Shown here one piece after another: positions 1 through 8,595 of a stretch of DNA of 64,000 nt (positions within the stretch are counted from its first letter, which is position 1; every line of letters begins with the position of its first letter). This stretch comes from Bog-473 sp963777485 (GTDB lineage: Bacteria > Actinomycetota > Acidimicrobiia > Acidimicrobiales > RAAP-2). A model generated the notes under the pieces. It was not told where the DNA came from. It saw only the letters and a program-made list of their open reading frames with translations, and ran no database searches. Position numbers and translations under genes: made by a program. The stretch is taken from positions 558,001-622,000 of the forward strand of contig CAVZQP010000004.1 of NCBI GenBank assembly GCA_963777485.1. Direction: 5' to 3'.

Positions 1-2
1 AC

Positions 3-635
3 CTGATGATCTATGGGCGGTACTTCGACATGCCGAAGAAGGTCATTCGGGAGAGGGCGGAGCAGCTCCTCGATTTCGCTCAACTCACCGAGCGCGCGCA
101 CGACCGGGTCGACCCCCTCTCGGGCGGGATGAAGCGCCGACTGACGATCGCCCGGGCCCTGATCTCCGACCCGGATCTCCTCGTCTTGGACGAGCCCACG
201 ACGGGTCTCGATCCGCAGGCCAGGCACCTGCTCTGGGACCGTCTCTACCGCCTCAAGCAAGAAGGCGTCACCCTCATCATCACCACCCACTACATGGACG
301 AGGCGGAACAGCTCTGCGACCGACTGGTCGTGATGGACAAAGGCCGCTTTGCGGCCGAGGGGACGCCCCGGCAGCTGATCGACGCGTTCTCGACGAAAGA
401 GGTGGTCGAACTTCGGTTTGCGCCAGGCCAGCACGAGGAGGTCGCACCTTCACTGGTGGCACTGGCCGAGCGCCAAGAGGTGCTGCCCGACAGAATCCTG
501 CTCTACACCGAGGACGGCGACGCCGCCCTTCAGGAAGTCGCGCGCATGGGTCACGTCGCCCAGAGCACGTTGGTTCGTCGGTCGACGTTGGAAGACGTCT
601 TTCTCCGGTTGACCGGTCGCAGCTTGGTGGATTGA
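3..635 (+). CDS. ABC-2 exporter ATP-binding subunit, 5' end cut by window edge
   Basis: ATPase subunit of a DrrA/NodI-type ABC exporter, acting at the inner face of the membrane. Only the C-terminal two thirds is present: the frame is open to the left edge, and Walker A and the Q-loop are outside the window. Visible are the signature LSGGMKRR (about codons 39-46 of the fragment), Walker B LLVLDEPTTGLDP (about 59-71) and the switch histidine in TTHYMDEAE. A variable regulatory tail follows. The stop lies 4 nt before the GTG of the next gene, so it is translated with the two permeases downstream. Substrate unknown; NodI/DrrA relatives export lipo-oligosaccharides or drugs. Confidence 0.93.
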   Translation: MMIYGRYFDMPKKVIRERAEQLLDFAQLTERAHDRVDPLSGGMKRRLTIARALISDPDLLVLDEPTTGLDPQARHLLWDRLYRLKQEGVTLIITTHYMDEAEQLCDRLVVMDKGRFAAEGTPRQLIDAFSTKEVVELRFAPGQHEEVAPSLVALAERQEVLPDRILLYTEDGDAALQEVARMGHVAQSTLVRRSTLEDVFLRLTGRSLVD

Positions 636-639
636 CCGC

Positions 640-1488
640 GTGACAACGACGGCGCCGGACGCCGCGCCGCTGGGCGTCAGCATCTTCAGGCACGGAGAGC
701 AGGTCCCACCTCGGCGCATCTCGACACCAATGTGGTTGCGTGCCGCCGGTTATTGGGCCTACCAGTATCGGCGTACCTGGCGAAGCTCCGTTGTCACCAG
801 CTTTCTCATTCCCGTGCTCTACCTGGCAGCCATGGGTATCGCCCTGGGATCACTCATCGACAGGCACTCACACGGGGTGGACGGGGTTACGTACGTCGCC
901 TACCTCGCTCCGGGACTCCTGGCGGGGACGTGCATGCAGATCGGTACGAACGATGCGACCTATCCGGTTATGGGCGGCATCAAGTGGATGCGAACATATT
1001 TCGCCCAGCTGGCTTCGCCACTCGAGGTCTACGACGTGCTGCTCGGCCATCTCGCCTGGATCGCCGCTCGTCTGGCCATCGTCGTGTCGATCTATCTGGC
1101 CGTGATGGCTGCCTTTGGCGTCGTCTATTCACCGTGGGCGATCGCGGCACTTCCGGCAGCCGTGTTGACGGGCCTTGCCTTCTCTGCACCGGTCAGTGCG
1201 TTCGCAGCCACACAGGACAAGGACACCTCCTTCTCGACGCTGTACCGATTCGCGATCATTCCCATGTTCCTGTTCTCGGGCACGTTCTTCCCGATCTCGC
1301 AGCTGCCAGCGTGGCTGCAGGCTGTTGCATACGTAACTCCGCTCTACCACGGCGTCGCCCTGTGCCGAGACCTGACTCTCGGGCAAGTCTCGTGGGCGGA
1401 CCTCGGGCACCTGGCCTACCTCTGCGGGTTGGCGGTCGTCGGCTATCTCGCGGGGCGCCGCACCTTCGCCCGCCGATTGGTGGTTTGA
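640..1488 (+). CDS. ABC-2 type transporter permease (NodJ/DrrB-like), first copy
   Basis: Membrane subunit of the exporter whose ATPase lies just upstream. The 282-aa protein has about 35 cytoplasmic residues, then roughly six hydrophobic segments, with the family's FLFSGTFFPISQLP stretch near residue 210, typical of ABC-2 membrane proteins. GTG start 4 nt after the ATPase stop. It is followed after 1 nt by a second, related permease, so the exporter probably uses a heterodimeric membrane domain. Substrate cannot be read from sequence. Confidence 0.9.
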   Translation: MTTTAPDAAPLGVSIFRHGEQVPPRRISTPMWLRAAGYWAYQYRRTWRSSVVTSFLIPVLYLAAMGIALGSLIDRHSHGVDGVTYVAYLAPGLLAGTCMQIGTNDATYPVMGGIKWMRTYFAQLASPLEVYDVLLGHLAWIAARLAIVVSIYLAVMAAFGVVYSPWAIAALPAAVLTGLAFSAPVSAFAATQDKDTSFSTLYRFAIIPMFLFSGTFFPISQLPAWLQAVAYVTPLYHGVALCRDLTLGQVSWADLGHLAYLCGLAVVGYLAGRRTFARRLVV

Positions 1489-1489
1489 C

Positions 1490-2338
1490 GTGTCGGTGAG
1501 CGTGACAGACCCGAAGACAGTGATCGACCGGCGCTCCCCCGGGGTTGCCGCGCGCATCACACCGCTTGCCCTTCTCGGTGGCCGCCACGCCTCGCGGGTG
1601 CTCGAGCGCAACATCTTGGTGTATCGCCGCTCCTGGATCTTCATCATCTCGGGATTCTTCGAGCCGCTCTTCTACCTGCTGTCAATCGGGGTCGGGCTGT
1701 CCCATCTCGTCGGACCGATCAACGTCGACGGCAAGCTCGTGCCCTACACAGCATTCGTCGCGCCCGGACTGCTGGCATCGTCCGCCATGAACGGCGCCAT
1801 GCTCGATTCGACGTTTCTCGTCTTCTTCAAGCTCAAGATCGCCAAGACCTATGACGCAATGCTGTCCACGCCCCTTGGGGTCAATGACGTCGCCCTCGGA
1901 GAGTTGAGCTGGTGCGTGTTGCGAGGAGCCCTCTACTCGGCTGCCTTCCTGGCCATCATGGCCATGTTGGGCTACATCGTTTCGCCGTGGGCCGTCCTCT
2001 GCTGGCCGGCGGCCATCCTCATCTGCCTGGCATTCGCATCTGCCGGGATGGCCGGGACCACCTACATGCGGACGTGGCAGGACTTCGACATGGTCTCCCT
2101 AGCGTTCATCCCTCTCTTCCTCTTCTCGGCCACCTTCTACCCCCTCACGGTGTACCCGGGATGGCTGCAGGCGGTCGTGCGGTGCACCCCGCTGTACCAA
2201 GGGGTGGTGATCGTCCGCGCCGCCGACCTGGGCATCTTCAGCTGGGCCCTCCTCGGCCACATCGCCTACTTGGTGGTCATGGCGATCGGCGGGGTCATGA
2301 TCACCCGTCGCCGTCTCGGCAAGCTCCTCCTGCCGTGA
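1490..2338 (+). CDS. ABC-2 type transporter permease (NodJ/DrrB-like), second copy
   Basis: Second membrane subunit of the same exporter, also 282 aa with about six transmembrane segments. It shares the layout of the preceding permease, including the matching FLFSATFYPLTVYPGWLQ stretch near residue 210, so the pair looks like an old duplication. GTG start one base after the previous stop indicates translational coupling. It ends the three-gene exporter operon; a 66-nt gap separates it from the ParA gene. Confidence 0.9.
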   Translation: MSVSVTDPKTVIDRRSPGVAARITPLALLGGRHASRVLERNILVYRRSWIFIISGFFEPLFYLLSIGVGLSHLVGPINVDGKLVPYTAFVAPGLLASSAMNGAMLDSTFLVFFKLKIAKTYDAMLSTPLGVNDVALGELSWCVLRGALYSAAFLAIMAMLGYIVSPWAVLCWPAAILICLAFASAGMAGTTYMRTWQDFDMVSLAFIPLFLFSATFYPLTVYPGWLQAVVRCTPLYQGVVIVRAADLGIFSWALLGHIAYLVVMAIGGVMITRRRLGKLLLP

Positions 2339-2404
2339 CGCCGGGGTGCGGTCGGCCGATACCGTAAGGGCCGAATTTTCCCGAGCGGCGAAGGACCGGA
2401 CCGA

Positions 2405-2986
2405 ATGAACATCGTGGTGAGCAACGTGAAAGGTGGCGTCGGCAAGACGACCACCGCCATCTACCTGGCCGCCGTCGCCGGGCAACGGGGGCGAGGACCG
2501 GTCGTGCTCGTCGACGCAGACCCCCAGGGTTCGACAGCCGAGTGGTACGACGTCGACCCCTTCGATGGCGTCGAGCTCGTCGAGGGTCCCTCGGTCAGGA
2601 CCGTCGGCAAGGCAATGAACCAGGAGGACGGCATTGTGGTGGTCGATACGCCACCGGGTGAGGGCACGGTGGTGCAGGCTGCGCTGGGCCGCGCCGATGC
2701 CGTAGTGATCCCCACCCGCGCCGGAGGGGTCGAGCCCAACCGCGTCATGGCCACCTTGGCCATGACGCCGCGCAACGTCGTGGCCGGCGTCGTGATCTGC
2801 TCGGCGCGGCTCGGGACCAATGACTTGGATGCCACCGTCGAGTTGTGGACGGAATTGAACGTGCCGGTATGGGGAATCGTGCCCGAACGCGTCTCTATTG
2901 CGAGTGGCCCCGCGTCAGCTCTCTCGAACGAGGGCCTGGACCTCTACGCGAAAGTCTTGAAGAAGGCGACCGCCAAGCCGCGCTAA
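2405..2986 (+). CDS. Orphan ParA/MinD-family ATPase
   Basis: Deviant Walker ATPase of the ParA/MinD superfamily, 193 aa. The N-terminus carries the deviant P-loop KGGVGKTT (residues 9-16), then DADPQG (about 38-43) and the Walker B-like VVDTPPGEG (about 79-87). It is shorter than chromosomal ParA (about 250-300 aa) and has no N-terminal DNA-binding extension. No ParB gene or parS-like site is seen nearby, so a role in positioning a protein cargo or plasmid-type partition is possible but not shown. It converges on the SpoIIE-type gene with an 8-bp gap. Confidence 0.88.
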   Translation: MNIVVSNVKGGVGKTTTAIYLAAVAGQRGRGPVVLVDADPQGSTAEWYDVDPFDGVELVEGPSVRTVGKAMNQEDGIVVVDTPPGEGTVVQAALGRADAVVIPTRAGGVEPNRVMATLAMTPRNVVAGVVICSARLGTNDLDATVELWTELNVPVWGIVPERVSIASGPASALSNEGLDLYAKVLKKATAKPR

Positions 2987-2994
2987 CGCGACGT

Positions 2995-5900
2995 TCAGTT
3001 CGCAGTCGTGGCTTGAAGCGCAGAGTGGAACCTGCTCTCGCTCCAGGCGACGGGTGCCTTTCCGTGGAGCTGGCCGATGATCTCGGAGAGGAACCAACGG
3101 CGCACGGCCACGCTGGTCGGTGATGCCGGAAGCGTCAGCAGCTGAGCAGAGAGCCCGAATTCGTCGGCCTCGTCGAGCATGGCGTCATAGAACTCGCAGG
3201 CCACGACCGCCGCCTGGGGTAGCTCGAGGGTCCAGTCGAACCGGTCCACATTGTTGTCCACGGCCGTCTGCCACATTTCGTCCATCCCCGGGCCGAGCCT
3301 GCCGAAGCGGGTACCTATCTCGGAAACCAAGACGGAGAGTCGTTCGGGAAGTCCGCTGGCCCCCGGGGTACTCAGGCCGCGCTCCTTCATCAGTCGCAAC
3401 TCACGAAACAGCGCTTCGTATTGCTCGCTTGCTTTTTGTAGCAGCGACACCGGGATACCGATCAACCGAATGGAGACCAAGGGGGAAGTCGATTCTTCGC
3501 CGTGGAGGTCGGGATGTGTGAGCCCCATGAGATCGAAGCGGAACGTCCCGTCAGAGAAGTTGACCGGGGTCACCGGGAAATCGACAGGCAATTCGAACCA
3601 GACGATCTTGCCTCCGTCGACTGCTTGGACGCCCCAGTCCGATGCAAGTGTGTTGAAGAGAGTGAGGCCCCGGCCCGTCGCGGCGTCGCGCCCGTAGTCC
3701 TTGATCGCGGGAAATGACAAGTTCCCATCGGCTACATCGACCCGAATCCGATCGGGGAGGATGTGCAGGGTGACACACATGGGTGTTGCGGCGTGGAGGA
3801 CTGCGTTAGTCACGAGCTCGGATGTCAGCAGAGCGGCGCAGCTCGAGACGTCGGCCGGCAGATCGCGGAGGTGCGCGGCAATCCAGTGTCGTGCCACCGG
3901 GGTGCTCTCCACGACCGGCTCCAGGTGCAACGTTGCCATGCCATCACGTGTCGTACCCACGGACTGGGCAGTTATGCCTTCCCCGCTGATTCCGGAGTAA
4001 TTGATGCACAGCACCACGACGTCGTCCGTGCGTTCCTCGTTGCTCAACATGGACGCGAACGTCACGGCAGCCCGTTCTGGCCAGCCCGATTTGGCAATTA
4101 CCGTTGCGGCCGTTCCGAGGCGCTCCATTCCGTTCGTGATGAGTTCCCCCCGTCGCTCGATCAAACCGTCTGAATACATGACCAGCGAGTCGCCGCGGTC
4201 GAGCACGAGTTCATCGCGGGGCCTCGGGTTACCGTTCAGTCCGGCTGCAATCAGCAGCGAGTGCTGCAGCGGGCAAAACGTGACAGTGCCGTCGGCGCGT
4301 ACAACCAATGGGGGAGGATGTCCCGCGTTGCTCAGGACCACGCGCCCCGTCGACGGTGTGATCGTTCCCACGACCGCCGTGACGACCCGGTCTTCCACCA
4401 GCGTGTTGAACAAACGGTCGAGCGAAGAGAGGACCTCGGTCGGTGATTGCCCCGACACCGCGTAGGCTCGGATGGCGCTGCGCACCTGACCCATCAAAGC
4501 TGCCGCCGGCGCACCTTTGCCCATGACGTCGCCCACGCTGAAGAAGATGGAGTCGTTCCCCAGCTCGAATACGTCGTACCAGTCGCCGCCGGCGTAGCTG
4601 CCGGCCACCCCGGCGCGGTACTCGGCGTCAAGGCGCAAGCCGTCCACTGCGGGCAAGGAATCCGGTAGAACGGCTCGTTGGAGCACCTCGGCCACCACGT
4701 GTTCGCGCTGGAAGCGAGTGGCGTTCGACAGCGCTACGCCGGTCCTCGAAGCCACCTCGGTGGCCAGGGAAACGTCATCCGCCTCGAACATGCGGCCAGG
4801 TCCGTCGATGAAGGTCATCACGCCGATGACTTCTCCGTTTGCCGTGAGCGGCACAGCCAGGACCGTGGAGACCGCTTGAGGATTGGAGTCGTCCGTCTCT
4901 TCGAGCGGCGCCAACTGGGTCCGGCCCGTCCGATACGCGACGGCGGCCGGCGCGGCGCTGTCGAATGCCACGCCCTCGAATTCCGTCCCGGACGGGTTCT
5001 CTTCTGAGCCCTGGGGTCCTTGGACGTCGAGTCGAACCAGTCCAAGGTCGCCCGGGACCTGCACCACACACGAATCGGCGAGTCGCCCTTCGACGAGGCT
5101 CATCGTGCGGCGAATCACGGTGGTCGGCTCAAGACTCGAGCTGAGCAACCGCGTCACCTCGGAGAGCAACGACAAACGTTCGCGTCCAGCCTCGGCGGCC
5201 CGCAACGCTTCGCGCTCGTGTTCGAAGACCTGGGCCCGCTCCAGCGCCTGTGCCGTAAGGCCGGCGAGCGTCGAGAGGAATCGCAAGTCGGGTTCACTCA
5301 ATTCGGGGTGGTTGACAAAAGCAAGCGTCAACACACCGAGCGGCCCCACGCTGCCGACCAGTGGTTCCGAAACAACGGTGACCGGTTCAGCCATTTCCGC
5401 AAGCACCCGAGGCACGACCTCGGCAGCCAAATCTGCATCCAAGCTCTCCGCGCTTTCGATCGTGCCCACGACCGTCGTTGCTCGAGAAAAACAGATGCCG
5501 GCATTGCCTTCGTCCACTGGCACCATTCCCCGAGCTAGTAGCGCCGGATGACCGCTGCTTGCGACACACCACAAGGCGCGCTCACCCGTGACCGGCACCC
5601 GCACAACCGCAGATTGAGCGCCCAGTGCCCGGCGTCCGCCGGCGATGGCGGCATGCGCGACATCGCCGGGAGTCGTTGCCGCGGCGAGTGCCGAACTCAA
5701 CTGGTGCAGGTGTTGGTTTCGCTCGAGGTTGACGAACTCGGTGAGAGTCAGTCGGGCACGCTCCACAGCTTGCGCAGCGGCGCCGGTGATGGTGAAGAGA
5801 AAACTTCGATCAGGATCCGAGATGTCACGGTCGTCGTCCCAGTGCACCACAACAGCCCCGATCGTGTGGTCCGAAACCACCAAAGGGACCACCGCCAGCG

Positions 5901-6648
5901 CGCGGAAACGACTTGAGACGAGAGAGGTGTAGACGTCAGGACGTTGCCGTTTCAGGTCCTCGGGCGATTCAGCGAAGAGAGCAACGTTTTGTCCGAGGAC
6001 GGGTCCTCCAGGCTGCAACGAGGTCAGCACGCCGTCAACCGGTTCTTGTGGGTCATAGCCGAAACGCCGCAGGGTCCGTAAGTGCCCTCGTTCACCGACG
6101 AGCGCGAACGTCGCCGCGTCGACATGCAGCTCATCGCGCAATGCGGCGAAGACGGCGTCTGCCACCTGAGCCGGGTCGGCAGCGGTAGTGAGAGCACGGG
6201 CCATCACCTGCATGCGCTGTGCGGTCTCTGCCGCAACGCGGCGCCGACGCTCCTCCCGGGTCTCAGAGCGGGCCGTCCATAGTTGCAGATTGCGCTGGCC
6301 CCGCAGGTAAGAGATCCACATGGCGACCGCTGTTGCCGCCACTTGGGTGACAACGCGGAGCGTGTGGTTCAGCTCCCCGTAGTTGTGTGGGGGGGTGCCG
6401 ATGATGAGTGCAAAGAGGGCGGCCAGAGCGCCCACCAGTGCCACCCTCGACGGTCGTGCGAAGGCAGCGGCGATAAACGGTCCGATGGCCATGACGCCGA
6501 CAAGTGAGATGTTGCCGCCGTAGACGGCAAAGACGATGGCCGCTCCCGAGACCCACAGAAGGGCGACGATCGTTGCGATTGCTTCGGCGCGGTCCGCCCG
6601 GTCACTCCGGGGTGAGGCTTGAACCTCCACATCCGCAGATTCGGGCAC
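2995..6648 (-). CDS. Membrane GAF-SpoIIE phosphatase with built-in HATPase domain (RsbU/RsbP-like)
   Basis: Large (1217 aa) sensor phosphatase of the partner-switching stress pathway. In order: several membrane segments (about 22-110), a short coiled stretch, three GAF-like sensory modules (about 140-650), a PP2C/SpoIIE phosphatase domain (about 670-870, with GGDWYDVF near 690 and VGDVMGKGAPAAALMG), an RsbW-like HATPase domain (about 890-1025, N-box ELVTNAVLHAA near 945, GRGLTLFN near 1000), and a C-terminal region of about 190 aa that I do not recognise. By family knowledge the SpoIIE domain dephosphorylates a STAS anti-anti-sigma factor; such a gene starts 278 bp away, divergently. GTG start preceded by AGGAG. 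Confidence 0.9.
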   Translation of the reverse strand: MPESADVEVQASPRSDRADRAEAIATIVALLWVSGAAIVFAVYGGNISLVGVMAIGPFIAAAFARPSRVALVGALAALFALIIGTPPHNYGELNHTLRVVTQVAATAVAMWISYLRGQRNLQLWTARSETREERRRRVAAETAQRMQVMARALTTAADPAQVADAVFAALRDELHVDAATFALVGERGHLRTLRRFGYDPQEPVDGVLTSLQPGGPVLGQNVALFAESPEDLKRQRPDVYTSLVSSRFRALAVVPLVVSDHTIGAVVVHWDDDRDISDPDRSFLFTITGAAAQAVERARLTLTEFVNLERNQHLHQLSSALAAATTPGDVAHAAIAGGRRALGAQSAVVRVPVTGERALWCVASSGHPALLARGMVPVDEGNAGICFSRATTVVGTIESAESLDADLAAEVVPRVLAEMAEPVTVVSEPLVGSVGPLGVLTLAFVNHPELSEPDLRFLSTLAGLTAQALERAQVFEHEREALRAAEAGRERLSLLSEVTRLLSSSLEPTTVIRRTMSLVEGRLADSCVVQVPGDLGLVRLDVQGPQGSEENPSGTEFEGVAFDSAAPAAVAYRTGRTQLAPLEETDDSNPQAVSTVLAVPLTANGEVIGVMTFIDGPGRMFEADDVSLATEVASRTGVALSNATRFQREHVVAEVLQRAVLPDSLPAVDGLRLDAEYRAGVAGSYAGGDWYDVFELGNDSIFFSVGDVMGKGAPAAALMGQVRSAIRAYAVSGQSPTEVLSSLDRLFNTLVEDRVVTAVVGTITPSTGRVVLSNAGHPPPLVVRADGTVTFCPLQHSLLIAAGLNGNPRPRDELVLDRGDSLVMYSDGLIERRGELITNGMERLGTAATVIAKSGWPERAAVTFASMLSNEERTDDVVVLCINYSGISGEGITAQSVGTTRDGMATLHLEPVVESTPVARHWIAAHLRDLPADVSSCAALLTSELVTNAVLHAATPMCVTLHILPDRIRVDVADGNLSFPAIKDYGRDAATGRGLTLFNTLASDWGVQAVDGGKIVWFELPVDFPVTPVNFSDGTFRFDLMGLTHPDLHGEESTSPLVSIRLIGIPVSLLQKASEQYEALFRELRLMKERGLSTPGASGLPERLSVLVSEIGTRFGRLGPGMDEMWQTAVDNNVDRFDWTLELPQAAVVACEFYDAMLDEADEFGLSAQLLTLPASPTSVAVRRWFLSEIIGQLHGKAPVAWSESRFHSALQATTAN

Positions 6649-6824
6649 AGTCCATTCTCTCCTAGGAGGGCGCCGGGCTCGGTAGACGCTATTGCGTGGG
6701 GCCTAGGCCCGCACCTGTCGACGGCCCTGCCATCGTGGTGCCGCCCTGGCCCTTCGAGCTGCGCTGACCAGGTGGGGAAAGGCCACTTGTGACATTTGGG
6801 GATGGCGTGCCGGCATCCCCGAAC

Positions 6825-6850
6825 GTTTAGGTTGTTCGTCGAACGGCTAT
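6825..6850 (+). promoter_or_regulatory. SigB/SigF-type promoter before the anti-anti-sigma operon
   Basis: GTTTAG (6825-6830), a 14-nt spacer and GGCTAT (6845-6850) match the SigB/SigF consensus GTTTAA-N14-GGGTAT with one mismatch in each box. The predicted start site is about 70 nt before the STAS start codon. The spacer contains the perfect dyad GTTCG-T-CGAAC (6834-6844). Because the third gene of the operon is a SigB/F-family sigma factor, this suggests autoregulation. Confidence 0.6.
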
Positions 6851-6926
6851 AGAAAGCTGGGGGCCAATCGCCATTGCAACGCGCCCCCGTCGGCCCGTCA
6901 TTTCGGCCCTCACCAGGAGAGCAAGC

Positions 6927-7268
6927 GTGGACCAGGAGTTCCAAATAGAAGAAAAGTCGGCTGGGGCTCTTCCCGTAGTCGCCGTCAGCGGTGAGATTGA
7001 CGTCGCCACTGCGCCGCAACTCCGTGAATGCCTGCATCGAGTAATCGCTGACGGAAGGAGCACGATTGTCCTCGACATACTCGGTGTGACCTTTCTCGAC
7101 TCGACAGCGCTGGGCGTGCTCGTGGGAGCACTAAAGAGGTGCCGCGAGTTGGGGGGCGACCTTCACATCGTGGCGGCCGACCCTCGGATCGTGAAGATTT
7201 TTGAGATCACCGGGCTTACGAACGTCTTCACCATCACGGATTCGCTCCAGGCAGCCGGAGCGTCATGA
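6927..7268 (+). CDS. STAS-domain anti-anti-sigma factor (RsbV/SpoIIAA-like)
   Basis: Small (113 aa) cytoplasmic STAS protein. When unphosphorylated, such proteins bind the anti-sigma kinase and free the sigma factor. The conserved phospho-acceptor region is intact: VTFLDSTALGVLVGAL, with Ser in the DST triplet near residue 58. GTG start with AGGAGAG 9 nt upstream. Its stop overlaps the ATG of the RsbW-like gene by 4 bp, and the sigma gene follows, so the three are co-expressed from the SigB-type promoter upstream. The large SpoIIE-type phosphatase encoded divergently is its probable activator. Confidence 0.9.
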   Translation: MDQEFQIEEKSAGALPVVAVSGEIDVATAPQLRECLHRVIADGRSTIVLDILGVTFLDSTALGVLVGALKRCRELGGDLHIVAADPRIVKIFEITGLTNVFTITDSLQAAGAS

Positions 7269-7690
7269 CCGACTCCATGGAGAAACTCGCTGCGGGAGAC
7301 CGCATTGAGCTCACCTTTCCAGCGCGGGGTGATCTGATCGTCCTAGCCAGGCTTGTCACCAGCGCGATCTCCGCCCGGGCAGGCTTCGACATCGAAGAGC
7401 TCGAAGACCTTCGTCTTGCGGTGGGTGAGTTGTGTCTCCTTACGTTGCAGGGCCACGACTCCCGGTACGGCGATCTGCGTCTTGAACTGAGCGTCCTGGA
7501 AGACGCGATTGCAGTCCGGTGCACGTTGGAACACGCTGCTCCGGGCGGCGAGACCCAACCTGACGAGGATGAGTCGGCGTTGTTGAGCCAGCAGATCCTC
7601 GACGCGCTTGTGGATGAGCACGGACGAGAGAGCCAGGACGGATCGGTGCGCGCGTGGTTACGCAAGCGGCGGGGGGTGCATGGCGCGTGA
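7265..7690 (+). CDS. RsbW-like anti-sigma factor with degenerate ATPase motifs
   Basis: 141-aa protein of the HATPase_c_2/RsbW class, placed between the STAS and sigma genes as in other SigB/F operons, so it probably binds and silences the sigma factor. The fold is recognisable through FPARGDLIVLARLVTSAI (N-terminus) and DLRLAVGELCLLTLQG, the position of the kinase N-box. The conserved N-box Asn is not visible there (E-L-C-L-L-T-L), and no clear glycine-rich G2 box follows, so serine-kinase activity is doubtful. ATG start overlaps the previous stop (ATGA). Confidence 0.8.
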   Translation: MTDSMEKLAAGDRIELTFPARGDLIVLARLVTSAISARAGFDIEELEDLRLAVGELCLLTLQGHDSRYGDLRLELSVLEDAIAVRCTLEHAAPGGETQPDEDESALLSQQILDALVDEHGRESQDGSVRAWLRKRRGVHGA

Positions 7691-8445
7691 CGGTCGGCCG
7701 GGAAAACGATCCCGGGCCGGAATCCGACACCGGAGCTGACCAATCGCCCCTCGACCCAGCCGAGCGCGAGCAGCTGATCACCTCCAATCTCGGACTCGCC
7801 CATCAGTTGGCTCGCCGCTTCCTTCACCGCGGAGAACCGCTCGACGACCTGGTTCAGGTTGCCTCCGTCGCGCTGGTGAAATCGGTTGACCGCTTCGACC
7901 CGAGCCGGGGCGTCGATTTCGCCGCGTTCGCGACGAGGACCATCATCGGAGAGCTGAAGCGTCATTTCCGCGACAAGGGTTGGGCGGTCAGAGCAAGCCG
8001 TCGCGTACAGGAGCTCTACCTTGAGCTCGGCCACGCAACCGCCAGCTTGGTGCAGCAACTGGGCCGGAACCCGACGGTGGCCGAACTTGCCGAAGCAACC
8101 GGAGCAAGCGAAGAAGCGGTCATCGAAGCGATCGAAGCCGGACAGGGTTACCGCGCCGCGTCGATCGACGCGAACGAGAGCGAGGACGACCCACTTTCGG
8201 CGCGACTGGGCGAGCACGACGGCAACTACGACTCGGTCGAGGACCGGGTGCTGCTCGGTCCGGCCCTGGCCACGCTGCCCGAGCGGGAACAATCGATTTT
8301 GCGCATGCGCTTCGTCGACGGCCTCACCCAGTCCGAGATCGCCGTCGCGGTGGGCGTGAGTCAGATGCATGTTTCCCGCCTCCTCTCGTCCAGCCTCCAA
8401 AAGCTCCGAGAGGGCATCGGGCGAACGGAGAGCGACGTCAGCTGA
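7687..8445 (+). CDS. SigB/SigF/SigG-family RNA polymerase sigma factor
   Basis: Alternative sigma factor for general stress or developmental genes. Region 2 shows GEPLDDLVQVASVALVKSVDRF and the family hallmark TIIGELKRHFRDKGW; region 3 has NPTVAELAEATG; region 4 has the helix-turn-helix LTQSEIAVAVGVSQMHVSRLL. Chosen start is the GTG at 7687 that overlaps the upstream stop as GTGA (252 aa); an in-frame GTG at 7654 would add 11 residues. It closes the rsbV-rsbW-sig-like operon and probably reads the promoter at 6825-6850. Confidence 0.93.
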   Translation: MTVGRENDPGPESDTGADQSPLDPAEREQLITSNLGLAHQLARRFLHRGEPLDDLVQVASVALVKSVDRFDPSRGVDFAAFATRTIIGELKRHFRDKGWAVRASRRVQELYLELGHATASLVQQLGRNPTVAELAEATGASEEAVIEAIEAGQGYRAASIDANESEDDPLSARLGEHDGNYDSVEDRVLLGPALATLPEREQSILRMRFVDGLTQSEIAVAVGVSQMHVSRLLSSSLQKLREGIGRTESDVS

Positions 8446-8595
8446 CGCCGAATTCAGGCACCAGGCTCTGAGTTGGCCCTCAGAAAAGAGAGCAGAGTCC
8501 CGGGTCGTGGACGAGATCGGTGAAAAATCCGGGATATTCCGCCGCCCTTTGAGTATGGTTCCGGCCGTAAACCCTTAGTCAACAAAGGGGGGGCG

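Noticed and set aside
8446..8595. Riboswitch before the amino acid permease
   Set aside because: The 150-bp region shows no recognisable conserved core of a known riboswitch class; only a purine-rich ribosome site is clear.
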